Shown here piece after piece: positions 9,808 to 21,340 of a stretch of 64,000 nucleotides of DNA (positions are counted from its first letter, which is position 1; every line of letters begins with the position of its first letter). Under the pieces are notes generated by a model. That model saw only the letters and a program-made list of their open reading frames with translations. It was not told the origin of the DNA and ran no database searches. This stretch comes from Isoetes taiwanensis (Eukaryota; Streptophyta; Lycopodiopsida; Isoetales; Isoetaceae). The stretch covers positions 3,966,847-4,030,846 of the forward strand of contig JAJEKV010000038.1 of assembly GCA_021234155.1 (NCBI GenBank), given 5' to 3'. Made by a program: the position numbers and the translations under genes.

Positions 9808-12755
9808 CACATCCGTTGGGCAAAACTTTTGCCTTACATGCACACTTCGTAGGCAGGATATAATCCCGTCTTAGGAAGTCTAGGTCCTAGGGGCAACTCT
9901 AGCGGCATGGCTTTTTTAGCCTCACCATCCTAGTGCCACCTACCATAGTCCCATTGTTTTTTTATTACTTTGTTTAAGGTCCATACTAGACTAATCTTGT
10001 ACAGACTAGCTAGCTTATCCCACTGCCTTGCGGCAGCCAAAGTGGAGGATACGTATAGGCTTTTAAGTTCTACCACGTCGGGGATCATCATCGTAACCAA
10101 CTCCCAAAAAGAAACATACATTGGCAAAGTTTGAAGCCATGACCAAATGCACATTTATTTTGACATTACTAGGCCTATACCAACTCACCACACATCCGTT
10201 GGGCAAAACTTTTGCTTTACATGCATACTTTGTATGCAGGATATAATCCCGCCTTAGGAAGTCTAGGTCCTAGGGGCAACTCTAGGGGCATGGCTTTTTT
10301 AGCCTCACCATCCTAGTGCCACCTACCATAGTCCCATTGTTTTTTTATTACTTTGTTTAAGGTCCATACTAGACTAATCTTGTACAGACTAGCTAGCTTA
10401 TCCCATGCCGGCTGACCAAAAGTGGAGGACACATTATAGGCTTTTAAGTTCTACCACGTCGGGGATCATCATCATTATAACCCCAAGGTAACAACTCCCA
10501 AAGATAAACAGACATTGGCAAGGTTTGAACCCATGACCAAATGCACATTTATTTTGGCATTACTAGGCCTATACCAACTCACCACACATCCCGGTTGGGC
10601 AAAACTTTTTGCCTTACATGCACACTTTGTAGGCGGGGATATAATCCTTAGGAAGTCTAGGTCCTAGGGCAACTCTAGGGGCATGGCTTTTTTAGCCTCA
10701 CCACCCTAGTGCCACCTACCATAGTCCCATTGTTTTTTTATTACTTTGTTTAAGGTCCATACTAGACTAATCTTGTACATACTAGCTAGCTTATCCCATC
10801 ACCTTGCGGCGATAAAAAGTGGAGGACACGTATAGGCTTTTAAGTTCTACCACGTCGGGGATCATCATCGTATAACTCCAGTAACTAACTCCCAAAGATA
10901 AACATACATTGACAAGGTTTGAACCCATGACCAAATGCATATTTATTTTGGCATTACTAGGCCTATACCAACTCACCACACATCAGTTGGGCAAAACTTT
11001 TGCCTTACATGCACACTTTGTAGGCAGGATATAATCCCGCCTTAGAAAGTCTAGGTCCTAGGGGCAACTCTAGGGGCATGGCTTTTTTTAGCCTCACCAT
11101 CCTAGTGCCACCTACCATAGTCCCATTGTTTTTTTATTACTTTGTTTAAGGTCCATACTAGACTAATCTTGTACAGACTAGCTAGCTTATCCCATTGTTT
11201 TTTTATTACTTTGTTTAAGGTCCATACTAGACTAATCTTGTACAGACTAGCTAGCTTATCCCACTGCTTTGCGGCAACCAAAGTGGAGGACACGTATAGG
11301 CTTTTAAGTTCTACCACGTCGGGGATCATCATCGTATAACCCCAGTAACCAACTCCCAAAAAGAAACATACATTGGCAAGGTTTGAACCCATGACCAAAT
11401 GCACATTTATTTTGGCATTACTAGGCCTATACCAACTCACCACACATCCGTTGGACAAAACTTTTGCCTTACATGCACACTTTGTAGGCAGGATATAATC
11501 CCGCCTTAGGAAGTCTAGGTCCTAGGGGCAACTCTAGGGGCATGGCTTTTTTAGCCTCACCATCCTAATGCCACCTACCATAGTCCCATTGTTTTTTTAT
11601 TACTTTGTTTAAGGTCTATACTAGACTAATCTTGTACAGACTAGCTAGCTTATCCCACTGCCTTGCGGCAGCCAAAGTGGAGGACACGTATAGGCTTTTA
11701 AGTTCTAGTAACCAACTCCCAAAGATAAACATACATTGACAAGATTTGAACCCATGACCAAATGCACATTTATTTTGGCATTACTAGGCCTATACCAACT
11801 CACCACACATCCGTTGGGCAAAACTTTTGCCTTATATGCACACTTTGTATGCAGGATATAATCCCGCCTTAGGAAGTCTAGGTCCTAGGGGCAACTCTAG
11901 GGGCATGGCTTTTTTAGCCTCACCATCCTAGTGCCACCTACCATAGTCCCATTGGTTTTTTAATACTTTGTTTAAGGTCCATACTAGACTAATCTTTGGA
12001 CTAGCTAGCTTATCCCTTTGCCCTTGCGGCGGCCAAAGTGGTGGAGGACACGTATAGGCTTTTAAGTTCTACCACGTCGGGGATCATCATCGTATAATCC
12101 CAGTAACCAACTCCCAAAGATAAACATACATTGGCAAGGTTTGAACCCATGACCAAATGCACATTTATTTTGGCATTACTAGGTCTATACCAACTCACCA
12201 CACATCCGTTGGGCAAAACTTTTGCCTTACATGCACACTTTGTAGGCGGGATATAATCCCCGCCTTAGGAAGTCTAGGTCCTAGGGGCATGGCTTTTTAG
12301 CCTCACCATCCTAGTGCCACCTACCATAGTCCCATTGTTTTTATTACTTTGTTTAAGGTCCATACTAGACTAATCTTTGCATGGACTAGCTAGCTTATCC
12401 ATCTGCCTTTGCGGCAGCCAAAGTGGAGGACACGTATAGGCTTTTAAGTTCTACCACGTCGGGGATCATCATCGTATAACCCCAGTAACTAACTCCCAAA
12501 GATAAACATACATTGGCAAGGTTTGAACCCATGACCAAATGCACATTTATTTTGGCATTACTAGGCCTATACCAACTCACCACACATCCGTTGGGCAAAA
12601 CTTTTGCCTTACATGCACACTTTGTAGGCAGGATATAATCCCGCCTTAGGAAGTCTAGGTCCTAGGGGCAACTCTAGGGGCATGGCTTTTTTAGCCTCAC
12701 CATCCTAGTGCCACCTACCATAGTCCCATTGTTTTCTAGTTTTTCTAGGCTTTCT

Positions 12756-12772
12756 AGGAAAAGAAAGCCTAG
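12756..12772. repeat. 17-bp direct repeat, right of tandem array
   Basis: Exact match to 9555-9571. See the left copy for the argument that the two may be a target-site duplication. Confidence 0.55.
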
Positions 12773-13012
12773 TTGGGTGAAGATTCATGTTGCATCTGAG
12801 ATGATTGAGATGAGTAGGGATCTACATCTCCTTGGTTTTCCAAATGAATTGGGATTTCTTCTTGCACATCCAAGCTTGGCATATGAATTTCCAAATTGTA
12901 TCCAAGTGCAGCAGCCAAGGCTTCTGGATCTTGCCCAGCAAATTTAGCTTGAAATTCTGCTGCATATCGTTCAACGAGATCCATTGCATGCCTTCTAAAA
13001 TTTTTAGACTGC
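12768..13012 (-). CDS. Unidentified terminal-exon-like sequence
   Basis: On the minus strand a pyrimidine-rich tract ending in TTGCTGTTGCAG (about 13,012-13,024) is followed by 81 codons to a TAG. The product begins SKNFRRHAMDLVERYAAEFQ, continues KFAGQDPEALAAALGY and ends in a Ser/Gln-rich tail. The acceptor-like start, balanced amino-acid composition and clean stop look like the last exon of a nuclear gene. I do not recognise the family, and no upstream exon was found at 13.05-14.2 kb. It ends where the tandem array's right flanking repeat begins, so the array lies just downstream of its stop. Confidence 0.35.
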
Positions 13013-13049
13013 AACAGCAAGAAGTGTATTTCTTTTTTTTTCAAAATTG

Positions 13050-14280
13050 GTTTCTAGCAGCAAAAGGCCGCCAAAAATCGGTAGATCCATTTGTTGTAGT
13101 CGGATCGATGACTTGGATAACAAAGCTTTTCCCCCTCCAACGGAATTACGCGGGCTTAGAAGCCCTCCACCAAAACTACGCGGGCTCTAACGAACCCTTA
13201 TTGATGACGGGCAAAAAACGCTATAAACTAATTATGCACTATGTAAAGCACCCCACAAGCACAATGTGTCGCCGACCAAAAAAACGTACCCCAACTTTAT
13301 GCATAGACCCACTCCGATTTCAGGTGAATTTAGCTTTTATGGAAATATATCATCTTCATTGCAATACATCAGGACACATTCCTATTTGGATCTTAAAAAT
13401 GTTATGGTCATTTCCATAAACAATTCCCCCAAAACAGGGGCATTTTCATAATTTCGCATAAATATATGGTTATTTTTATGAATTTTCCTTGCATTATATA
13501 TACTAGCGTGTATGATATAATGGTTCCCAATTGTTGCGTACATGTCAATGGATTTACATCTTCATGGATCAACCCTTGCAATATACTAACATGCTTGCTA
13601 CACAGATGGTATGCATGTGTCGTATATTGGCATATCCTATCCTCGTACATGCCTATAGGCTTGACATGTACTATGATGTGGTAATATAGTATATGCATTT
13701 ATATCGTATAATATACTGGACAAGTACTCCAAAACTGGTATTTTTTATCCAGTTAATGTTGCGAATGCTCTGTTCTTCCTGCAAATTCATCAACTTATCA
13801 GAAAGTAAAACACCACAAGGTACTCGATTTACCACCCAACCGGACCAACTAGAAGAGATGTCACCAAGTCAAGCTACTCCGCAAGATTGCATAAGAACAA
13901 GCTCTTTCTAGCCACCAACCACTGGTATTACAGGAACTCCTTCTAATGATATAATCAAGCAAGAAGCAAAAGAAAATACTGCAGAGCAAGGCTAGGCTCT
14001 TCATCAAACGTAGAAAGAAGGAGATCTAGTTGTGTAGTCAGCTTAGACCCCTATGCACCTTTCTGGGCATAACTTCCAAACCGTAAAGAATCTATAGACT
14101 TCAAGAGCTTTCCAACACGGTAAGGATCGCCGACTTCTGAGTTGTGGTCGCGGAGATATCATGTCTCAAAATTGTCCTTCTCTTTATAGGTAATAACACC
14201 TTTTTTTTGCCTTTTTGCTTTTAAATAAAGGTCAAGGTTTATTTTTAGCCCTCTCTTTGATAATATCAAGGCTTAGACAT
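13050..14280. other. No gene seen; AT-rich non-coding sequence
   Basis: No frame resembles a known protein. At 14,040-14,165 there is a stretch (GGGCATAACTTCCAAACCGT, then wording about CACGGTAAGGATCGCCG) of a type common in plant LTRs, but no partner LTR is present in the window. Confidence 0.4.
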
Positions 14281-14944
14281 ACTGGATGGCTTTCTTACTT
14301 GATTATATCAATAAATATTGTTTCATGCAAGGCCACTCCCCCGAGCACCATATCACTTACCCACTAGTTGTCCTGCATTTTGGTGATGTGAAAGTTTGGA
14401 TCACTAAAACTCGTAATATTTCTTTACTTTCCACCCTTAAGTTGGATGAAAGGACCTATCAGATCATGTGCAACACAAATTGCTTACTAGAGAGATCTCT
14501 AATGTTGTTGGCCATCAACCTAGGAGAATGAGTGTAAAAGACAGCAATAAGGTTTATGGACATAATTTGTGGACGAAAGTTGACACAATTCCTTCTATCG
14601 ATTTTAAATTCCATAATCCTCTAGGCTCGGAGCATATGAAAATGCCAGATTCGAATAGGGAGCATGTATGTTTAGAGCCAAATCCACAATGTGATTTGGC
14701 AATCTAGTGCCAGATTATTGGGCCAATTGGAAATGGACATAGTTGAATTTGGTCTAACGCGAATGACACCTTTAGATGTCAATCTCTCTGGCTATGGAGC
14801 TATGGAGCATTATGGGTTCAATGCTCCAATCTGTCTATTCGCCGATGATTTTACCACTCCCCCCCCTTTTTTCTTTAACACTAGAGTGGTTTGGGGACCA
14901 TTCCTCATATTGAACTAGAATTGATCCAGTTGACCCACTGCCAC

Positions 14945-15253
14945 TTAAACCATTATATTTGACAGCACTGGTACTGTGGATGGCCCTGCCCACTTGAGCA
15001 ACTCCGCCTGCATACCATCCAGGCCTGGCGCTTTTTCATTGGCTAGACACTGTAGGCTTTGGTCTATGTCTGTCTCTGTGATTTCTAGCACCGGGCCTTG
15101 CTGTGGGGGTACGGTTGCTTGCTTGTGCTCCCTGAGGGTTGTAAAGCTGCTGGAGGTATTGATAAAAGTTTCAATTTTGCAATATATCTCCGCCATATCG
15201 ATCTTTACTTGATTCTTAATGACCTTCGAGAATCTCACAACCAATGAACTCAC
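14945..15253 (-). pseudogene. LINE ORF2 fragment (start of RT domain)
   Basis: The minus strand reads ITETDIDQSLQCLANEKAPG then LDGMQAELLKW. This is the conserved block at the beginning of non-LTR RTs (Ixx(A)LxxLxxxKAPGxDGIxxELLK). The preceding residues fit the linker between endonuclease and RT. The frame ends soon after, so only this piece survives. Confidence 0.75.
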
Positions 15254-15259
15254 CTATAT

Positions 15260-16150
15260 GTTGTGGTGATTGTCCAAATGTTAGAAAGTAGATGTGGCAA
15301 AAGGAAGGACTTTGTTACATACCTTTTAGAATGACCAAGAACAAAGGAATGGTGATGGCTTGGAACATTTGTATGGAATATGTGATGGTGGAACAAATTT
15401 TCAGCATTGTTATGGCGATGCTATATTGTCATTATCTAGTAGCGCAACATTTTCTGAGAAGAGTTTCTCCCACCAAAACTTGGTATGAAATTAGAAACAC
15501 GATGCAACAATGATGGTGTCATTGTGGATTGAACCATTGTTGGAAAGCAAGGATTGGCAGGACTGACATGAACCAAAGAATAGTAAAGCAATGTTGCTCG
15601 AATAAGTGGGGTGTGATTGATAGAATGTGTTAGATTAATGTTTCCCATATTAACTTTCATTTATGCAAGAGTATGGCACTACCTCCAAATAGGAGCATTA
15701 GTATGGTGTAAGTTTGGGTCAATGTGTGACATGGGTATCTAGCTGATTGATTTGCGCTGTGAGCGCCAAGTTGGAACATCGTGAAAGATATATGATGCAA
15801 GAGGAAAGTGCAGTTACCCTTGGGTGTTGGATGATCTTAATTACATACCCGTGAATTACCATTTTCTTTCACTCCCAATGATATAGGGATGTGCCATAGT
15901 TGTGCATTTGGTTGGGATAGGCATTTGGTTTGGGACCAAATTGGTGCCAAACTAGTTGAGCTGTTGTGGAAAAATTCAATCTGAAACGGAGAATCTTTGC
16001 TATATTTTGGGATTGTAGGGTGGAAAACAATGCAATCCATTCAAAAGTTTCTTACCTTTTAAGATTTATTAGACGTAACTGAGGCAACATTGAAATCAAG
16101 CACCTCTAGTTGGGTTTTTCTTTTTTCTTTTCTTTTTTTTGGGGGGAGGG
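15260..16150. other. No gene recognised
   Basis: AT-rich sequence with only short open frames and none resembling a known protein. A poly-T and G-rich run (16,118-16,152) borders the rhamnose synthase pseudogene on its 5' side. Confidence 0.4.
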
Positions 16151-16159
16151 GGGTGATGA

Positions 16160-17401
16160 TCAATTCTATTTCTTGATCTATGATGGAACTGGCTGGATTG
16201 GAAGTCTTCTCAGTAAAATCTGCAAAGAAAAGGCATTTCTTATAATTATGCCAATGGGAGGCTGGAAAATAGATCTCGGATTGAATTAGATTTTACAATT
16301 TTCAAGCCTACTCATGCAATTGGTGTTACTGGCAGACCTAATGTGGATTGGTGTGAGTCTCACAAGGTTGACACTATTAGGGCCAATGTTATTGGCACTC
16401 TTGTTGATGTATGCAAACAGAATGGTATCTTGATGATGAACTTTGCAACTGGCTATCTTTGAGTATGATCGGGATCATGTCCTTGGCTATCTTTGAGTAT
16501 GATCAGGATCATGTCCTTGGCAGCGGCATCGGATACAAGGAAGAAGACTCTTCTAATTTCACTGGCTCTTAGTACTCCAAGATCAAAGCTATGGTAAGAA
16601 ACACAAGCCTGTTTTCTGTTTTTTATTTGTTGTTTCTTAAATCTAGTTTAGTAGACTGCTTTGTTCATAGATTCAGATAAGAAAAAAAGAAGGAAAGTAA
16701 TTTAGTTTCATTCCTGCATCTGATTTATTATTAAACAGGCAATCTACGCCAGAATTTGGACATAGTTTGATCTGACTGGCTGCAAATTTGCCAGCCTGAT
16801 TTCTCTATGATACAGGTTCGGGTTAAAATATCCCATTCCATTTCTGCCTTTATTTTTTATACTAATTGTTAGGACTGCTTATGTTAATCCCTGATAGCTA
16901 TGCTGCTTCTTATGTTGAGAATGACTCTATTGCTTTTGATATCCTCTTGTGTGTGGATATTGATTCCAATACTGTTGATGTCGCAAAGGCGGCGAAGCTT
17001 CTCAAATGCTATGATAATGTCTGCGCTTTTCGAGTACGCATGCCAATTTCCTTAGACCTGCAAAATCCACGCAATTTCGTCAATAAGATTTCCCGATATT
17101 GCAAGGTTGTGAACATTCCAATGAGCTGCTTCCATTGCTGTTGAAATGGCAATGCCCAACTGCACAGGAATCTGGAACTTCACAAATCCTGGCACTGTAT
17201 CACGTAATGAAAGTTTGGAAATGTACAAGACTTATAATGTCTCCCACTTTCAGGTGGACAATTTCACACTTGAAGAACAGGCAAAAGTAATTGTTGCGCT
17301 CGCAGCTGAAGAACGAATTCCCTGATATGTTATCTATAAGGGATTACATTAAGTACGTATTTGGACTGAACAGAACTTGCAGTAAGGTTACCAAAGTATG
17401 A
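16160..17401 (+). pseudogene. UDP-L-rhamnose synthase (RHM/UER-type) pseudogene with intron
   Basis: The first exon, about 16,160-16,593, encodes FLIYDGTGWIGSLLSKICKE (Rossmann glycine motif), YANGRLENRS, VTGRPNVDWCESHKV and NFATG, all typical of the epimerase/reductase half of plant RHM and UER1 enzymes, which make UDP-rhamnose in the cytosol. It ends ATG|GTAAG. The second part, about 17,000-17,401, encodes YDNVCAFRVRMPI, NPRNFVNKISRY, FTLEEQAKVIV and KNEFPDMLSIRDYIKYVFG, with a stop at 17,401. Damage includes an in-frame TAG in FTGS*YSK, a 34-bp tandem duplication at 16,451-16,518 that shifts the frame, and several frameshifts near 17,100-17,300. The true intron acceptor is unclear. The N-terminal dehydratase half is missing, as in UER1. 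Confidence 0.85.
16451..16518 (+). repeat. 34-bp tandem duplication inside the rhamnose synthase pseudogene
   Basis: GGCTATCTTTGAGTATGATC and the following 14 bases are present twice in a row with one difference. Since 34 is not a multiple of 3, it breaks the reading frame between NFATG and the FEYDxDH segment. Confidence 0.8.
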
Positions 17402-17439
17402 GACCATCACAAAGAAAAATGGAAGCCTCCCTTTCTTCA

Positions 17440-18060
17440 ATTGGGCCATATGACAACTTAACATAAATTGCTACATTGAGAAGCTTACTGCTTCTGATCC
17501 TTTCTGTGTTAGCCATCATAGTGGTTCAATATATAGATAGAATATTTTTTTCTCAGTCTACCAAAAGCATAATGAGCAGATTCATTTACATGCAGATGAC
17601 ATACCTATTTGTTACAGCAGCCATTAAATTCTTGTAATGAAAAAGCATTTTTCACTCATTTCTTTGTATCTTGTAACTCTCAATGATGTTCAGACCTTGA
17701 CACTAGAAGATGAAAACATACCTGGAAATGTAAAAATTTGGAGACGAAACCCTGCAACGGAAGTTAATAAGGATGCCGAAACTCTTCAAAGAAAAAATGC
17801 AGGAACCCTAATAATAAGCTTCAACATCTCTTATATCCCGACGTGTGTGGATTTTGGGACCAAATAGGAAATTCTTCACTGTAGCAATCTTTTGTAACTT
17901 ATGACATATAGGCCCAACGAAGAAGAAAGGGGGCTTTCGAATTTCCTTAGTAATGAACTCATACTTTCTTAACCTTGCAAGAAATAATCTTCGATATTTC
18001 ATTTCCTACGTGCACGTCGCAAATAAAAATCCTTCTTGGATGTTATAACATTTTCTTTTG
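17440..18060. repeat. Dispersed repeat T, uninterrupted copy
   Basis: This stretch is alignable by eye to 20,140-20,445 (its first ~320 bp, e.g. CATTTCTTTGTATCTTGTAA) and to 21,980-22,270 (its last ~300 bp, e.g. GAGCTTTCGAATTTCC against GGGCTTTCGAATTTCC). The second copy is split by about 1.5 kb. No coding capacity was recognised. Confidence 0.65.
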
Positions 18061-19620
18061 CCCTGAAAACCCTTCATTTATGTGTTGGTCCTTTTTCTTC
18101 ATGCCCCATGTTCATTTTGCCTACCATGTTCTCTTGCCCTTGTTCCTTGTGCCTTCTCACATATCTTGTCATTGCAAGTCTCCCATTAACTAGATTGTAA
18201 CTCTTTAAACCCAGGTCCTTTCAAGTTATTGAATCTAACTATCAATGGAGGTTCGATTTGGTTGTGGTTATATAAAAGATCCTCGCAAATGTCCCTTTTT
18301 TTATGAAATATTCCATGGATTACTAGCAAGCAATAATCTTCCAAATATTCTTTTCTAGAAAGTATTCCATCGTAGTCTGTTTTCTATTCGACAAATTCCT
18401 CGCTTGCCATAGTTATACCTTTTTTAGGCCACTGCTCGGAGCTTGTGAATGGCTCTAATATTGCTCGTACCTATAGCTACTAACCCAATGCATCAAATCT
18501 GGCAGCTTCTACCACGTTCTTGCATTATTTTCCTTCAAAACATAAATGGAGAATGTTTGCAGCTTTCAGATAAGAGTCTGTGATTTTCTTTCCTCACCAT
18601 TGGTTTACAGTGAGGTAAGTTGTATGTTTTGATAGCAAGGCAATTTTGCTTGAGAGCTTGTAACCAAAAGATGTTTTCCTTTTCGTTGTTCAACAATATA
18701 TCTATTTTACTCTGAGTTCACCTAGCAAACTTACTTTGAGAGAAGTTGGTCCAGTGTATCTCGACGAGGACTTCGTATTTTGCTTCATTGAGGGCATAGA
18801 TCGCCAATCATTGACTCAATAGAACCTTTGGTGTTTTGTTGATGTGAATATCCAAAAAATTGCCCTTGAGTTAAAGAAAATTTTGCATTGGATTGGGAAG
18901 AAGTTACAACCTTAAAGAAAAGTAAAGAAGAGGCAAATACGGACCTTAGAAACTATCAAATCCTGGGGTAAAACTTGCTCAAACCTGGGTCTAAAGGAGG
19001 TCAACCCTTCTCTCTCGAGAATCATGGCAAAATAACCCTCTTGGCCTGCCAGTCTCAAGGATTATTTGCCATAATCCTCGAAGGGGAGGGTTAACCTCCT
19101 CTTCTATTGGCCACTTAAAAAGGCGGCAACATGAGAGATGATGATGTGGCTTCATACTAAGCATGTGGCTCTTGGAAATTGTCATGATATGTAAGGGTAA
19201 GCTAAGTGAGGCGTGACTTCCATTTTCTCTTTGACCAATATTAGTTGAGAGCTTCCAACTAGGAATCATAAACTAGTTGCCATACCTTAATAATATCATA
19301 ATTGAAGAAAGACTTTTCCAAGTGCAAGCTGGATATGATGCGACCTGTTGGACAGGATTGTTGTTGCTACTGGAATACATAGCTGAAGGAGTGATTCCAA
19401 TGATAACTTCAACATATAGCTCGAACACCAGATTTGTTTCCCCGATATTGATGCATGCGACACATCAACAATATAGAAATGCACCATCAAAGAAATCATG
19501 AGCCAATTGTGATGATATGGAGGGACATAATGATTATTCGAGGAATAGAATAATCACAATCTAATTTTTACTCATTAGAAATGCTTGAGAAGCCCTTAAA
19601 GCTAAAGCTCACCATCCAAT
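18060..19620. other. No gene recognised
   Basis: Short open frames only, with no family resemblance on either strand and no strong repeats to the rest of the window. Confidence 0.4.
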
Positions 19621-19633
19621 CACGCTATCCGAG

Positions 19634-19930
19634 TAAAGAATTGAGTTGAATTGAATTTTAATGTCCACGGAGACCAAAAGACCTATTACTATCCATGATT
19701 AGAAACCCCTACCCCGAAGGGTTCTCGAGGAAAAGACCCTAGCAATAATGAGCTCGTTGATAAGCTGTATATTTGCATATTTTAATGTAGTAATGAAGGG
19801 AATACCTCCTGAAGATATGATGCTAGTACCCCCACTAAAGTCGTCTGTAATATCACAAGAAGCAGTTAGTTGGGTGTAATTAACCCAGCATTGTGTCCTG
19901 ATACTGAAGGGTGTGCTGCTCATCTTCAAC
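19634..19930 (-). repeat. SINE-like family copy with pentanucleotide-type end
   Basis: Shares with 23,452-23,640 and 38,296-38,480 a GTCCACGGAGACCAA-like word, then ACCCCTACCCCGAAGGGTTC and CTCGAGGAAAAGACCC. On the minus strand the family ends in a TTCTA-type tail; here the tail is degraded (TTGAATTGAATT on the plus strand). Confidence 0.55.
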
Positions 19931-20139
19931 AACTATCAATGGAAAATTTGAGATCATGTCTTCTTTCTCTTCCAGGGCCCATCTACCTATCTCAATTCTG
20001 AAGCAGTGTGCCTTGTGCAAATGGACGCAATCATTATATGTTTCTTCATGAGCAAATGTGTGTGTTAGCAGTACCATTGTGGGCTTCCGACAAGTGTGGT
20101 ATTATTCTAATTTTTGTAGTGTGATGTCTTTACCAGTTC

Positions 20140-20445
20140 TAAAGCTCTAGCTACAACTTGACAAAGATTGCTACATGGAGGAATTTATTGGTTCTAATCT
20201 TTCCTGCATTAGCCACTCATCATAGTATTTCAATAGATAGAACAATCAGCCTATCGAAAGCATAATTGCGCAAATTTGTTTGAATGCAGATGACAATTTA
20301 GATATTAAACTTTTGTAATAAATAAGCGTTTTTCAATCATTTCTTTGTATCTTGTAACTTTTTCAATGACGTTTAGACCCTAACATCAAAAGACAATAAC
20401 ATATTCAAACCCTGACACTAGAAGATAAAAATATACTTGAAACTT
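20140..20445. repeat. Dispersed repeat T, first half of the split copy
   Basis: Matches 17,440-17,760, with shared words such as ATTTCTTTGTATCTTGTAAC and CCTGACACTAGAAGAT. The match stops at about 20,445 and resumes with the other half at about 21,980. Confidence 0.6.
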
Positions 20446-20653
20446 TAAATATGTAGCACAATAACAGGGGGTTACTTTTAGATTTTTATACGCTTTTTCA
20501 CATGGTTTTTCTATGATTTCGTTGTTGTATTCGTTGAGGTGTACTAAATAGTATTTCTAGAGTGCACCCTTTATGGGCCGTTGGTTTTCGTTGGTTAGAA
20601 CAATCCGAGGGTTGTTGTCTTCCTCTGCATGTGTTTGTGCATGAACACTGCGC

Positions 20654-20820
20654 ATGTGTATGCATGTGCATGTGCATGTGCATGTGCATGTGCATGTGCA
20701 TGTGCATGTGCATGTGTGTGCATGTGCATGTGCATGTATATACATGTGCATGTGTATTGTGCAAGTGCAAGTGCAAGTGCAAGTGCATGTGTGCATGTGT
20801 GTGCATGTGTGCATATGCAT
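20654..20820 (+). repeat. CATGTG hexanucleotide microsatellite
   Basis: About nine near-perfect CATGTG units (20,661-20,715) are followed by interrupted units and a GCAAGT variant run (20,761-20,785). The His/Met and His/Ala runs on either strand are translation artefacts of the repeat. Confidence 0.9.
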
Positions 20821-21340
20821 GTGTACTTGCCCTCTTGGATTCTTATTGCCGGAGTGGATTTTACTACCACGAGATGGATTTTTTGCTCACACTTACAAAG
20901 GTATTTGTTTTTTAATGTTTCTTCAGTTAGCATAATGTTTTTTTTACAAGGTATTGGTTTTCTGATTCTACAATGTAGTCTTTGCAAAACTCCTTTTGTT
21001 TCCTTCCTAAGATTTCTTTGTGATTCAAGTTTAGGCCCTCTGTTTTGCTTCCAACTCTTGGATATTCTGGCTGCGGATTGTTCATAGCGGCCGACCTTTA
21101 GCTTCAATCAACAAGCGGTTCTTATGCACACAACAGGCGGATTATTCCCTTTTCCATATCACGCTAGATCAGTCAAACAGTGGCCACAAGAATGCATTTA
21201 TATTGTAGGTTTGGAAGTTTAATCGAACCATAAGTTGAATCATGCATTACCTTTAAGCTAGAGATGGAACAATCCAAAATCATATGGATTGATAAACAAT
21301 GGTGTCATTGTGAAAGAGAAATAGTTGTAGCGGAAGTAAC

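Larger units (their letters stand above)
9588..12735 (-). repeat. Tandem array, eight ~385-bp monomers with tRNA-like Pol III boxes
   Basis: Monomers start (plus strand, GGTCCATACTAGACTAAT) at 9588, 9978, 10361, 10754, 11150, 11219, 11613, 11976 and 12357. The 11150 unit is a 69-bp fragment and the others are 363-396 bp. Copies are very similar, differing by point changes and short indels, and 11613 lacks about 25 bp around 11,708. On the minus strand each monomer carries TGGTGAGTTGGTATAGG (box A-like) about 40 nt before GGGTTCAAACC (box B-like), the internal promoter of tRNA genes and tRNA-derived SINEs. The short open frames that recur in every monomer are by-products of the repetition. Confidence 0.85.

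Noticed and set aside
9620-12598. Recurrent 60-118-codon open frames in the tandem array (GCVVSWYRPSNAKINVHLVM type)
   Set aside because: The frame is present because each monomer repeats it. Start contexts vary, monomers with indels lose it, and the conserved features are the Pol III boxes rather than codon-level constraint.
20498-20935. Overlapping open frames of 87-152 codons rich in His/Met or Cys/Met on both strands
   Set aside because: They are translations of the CATGTG microsatellite and change frame freely, so they are not genes.
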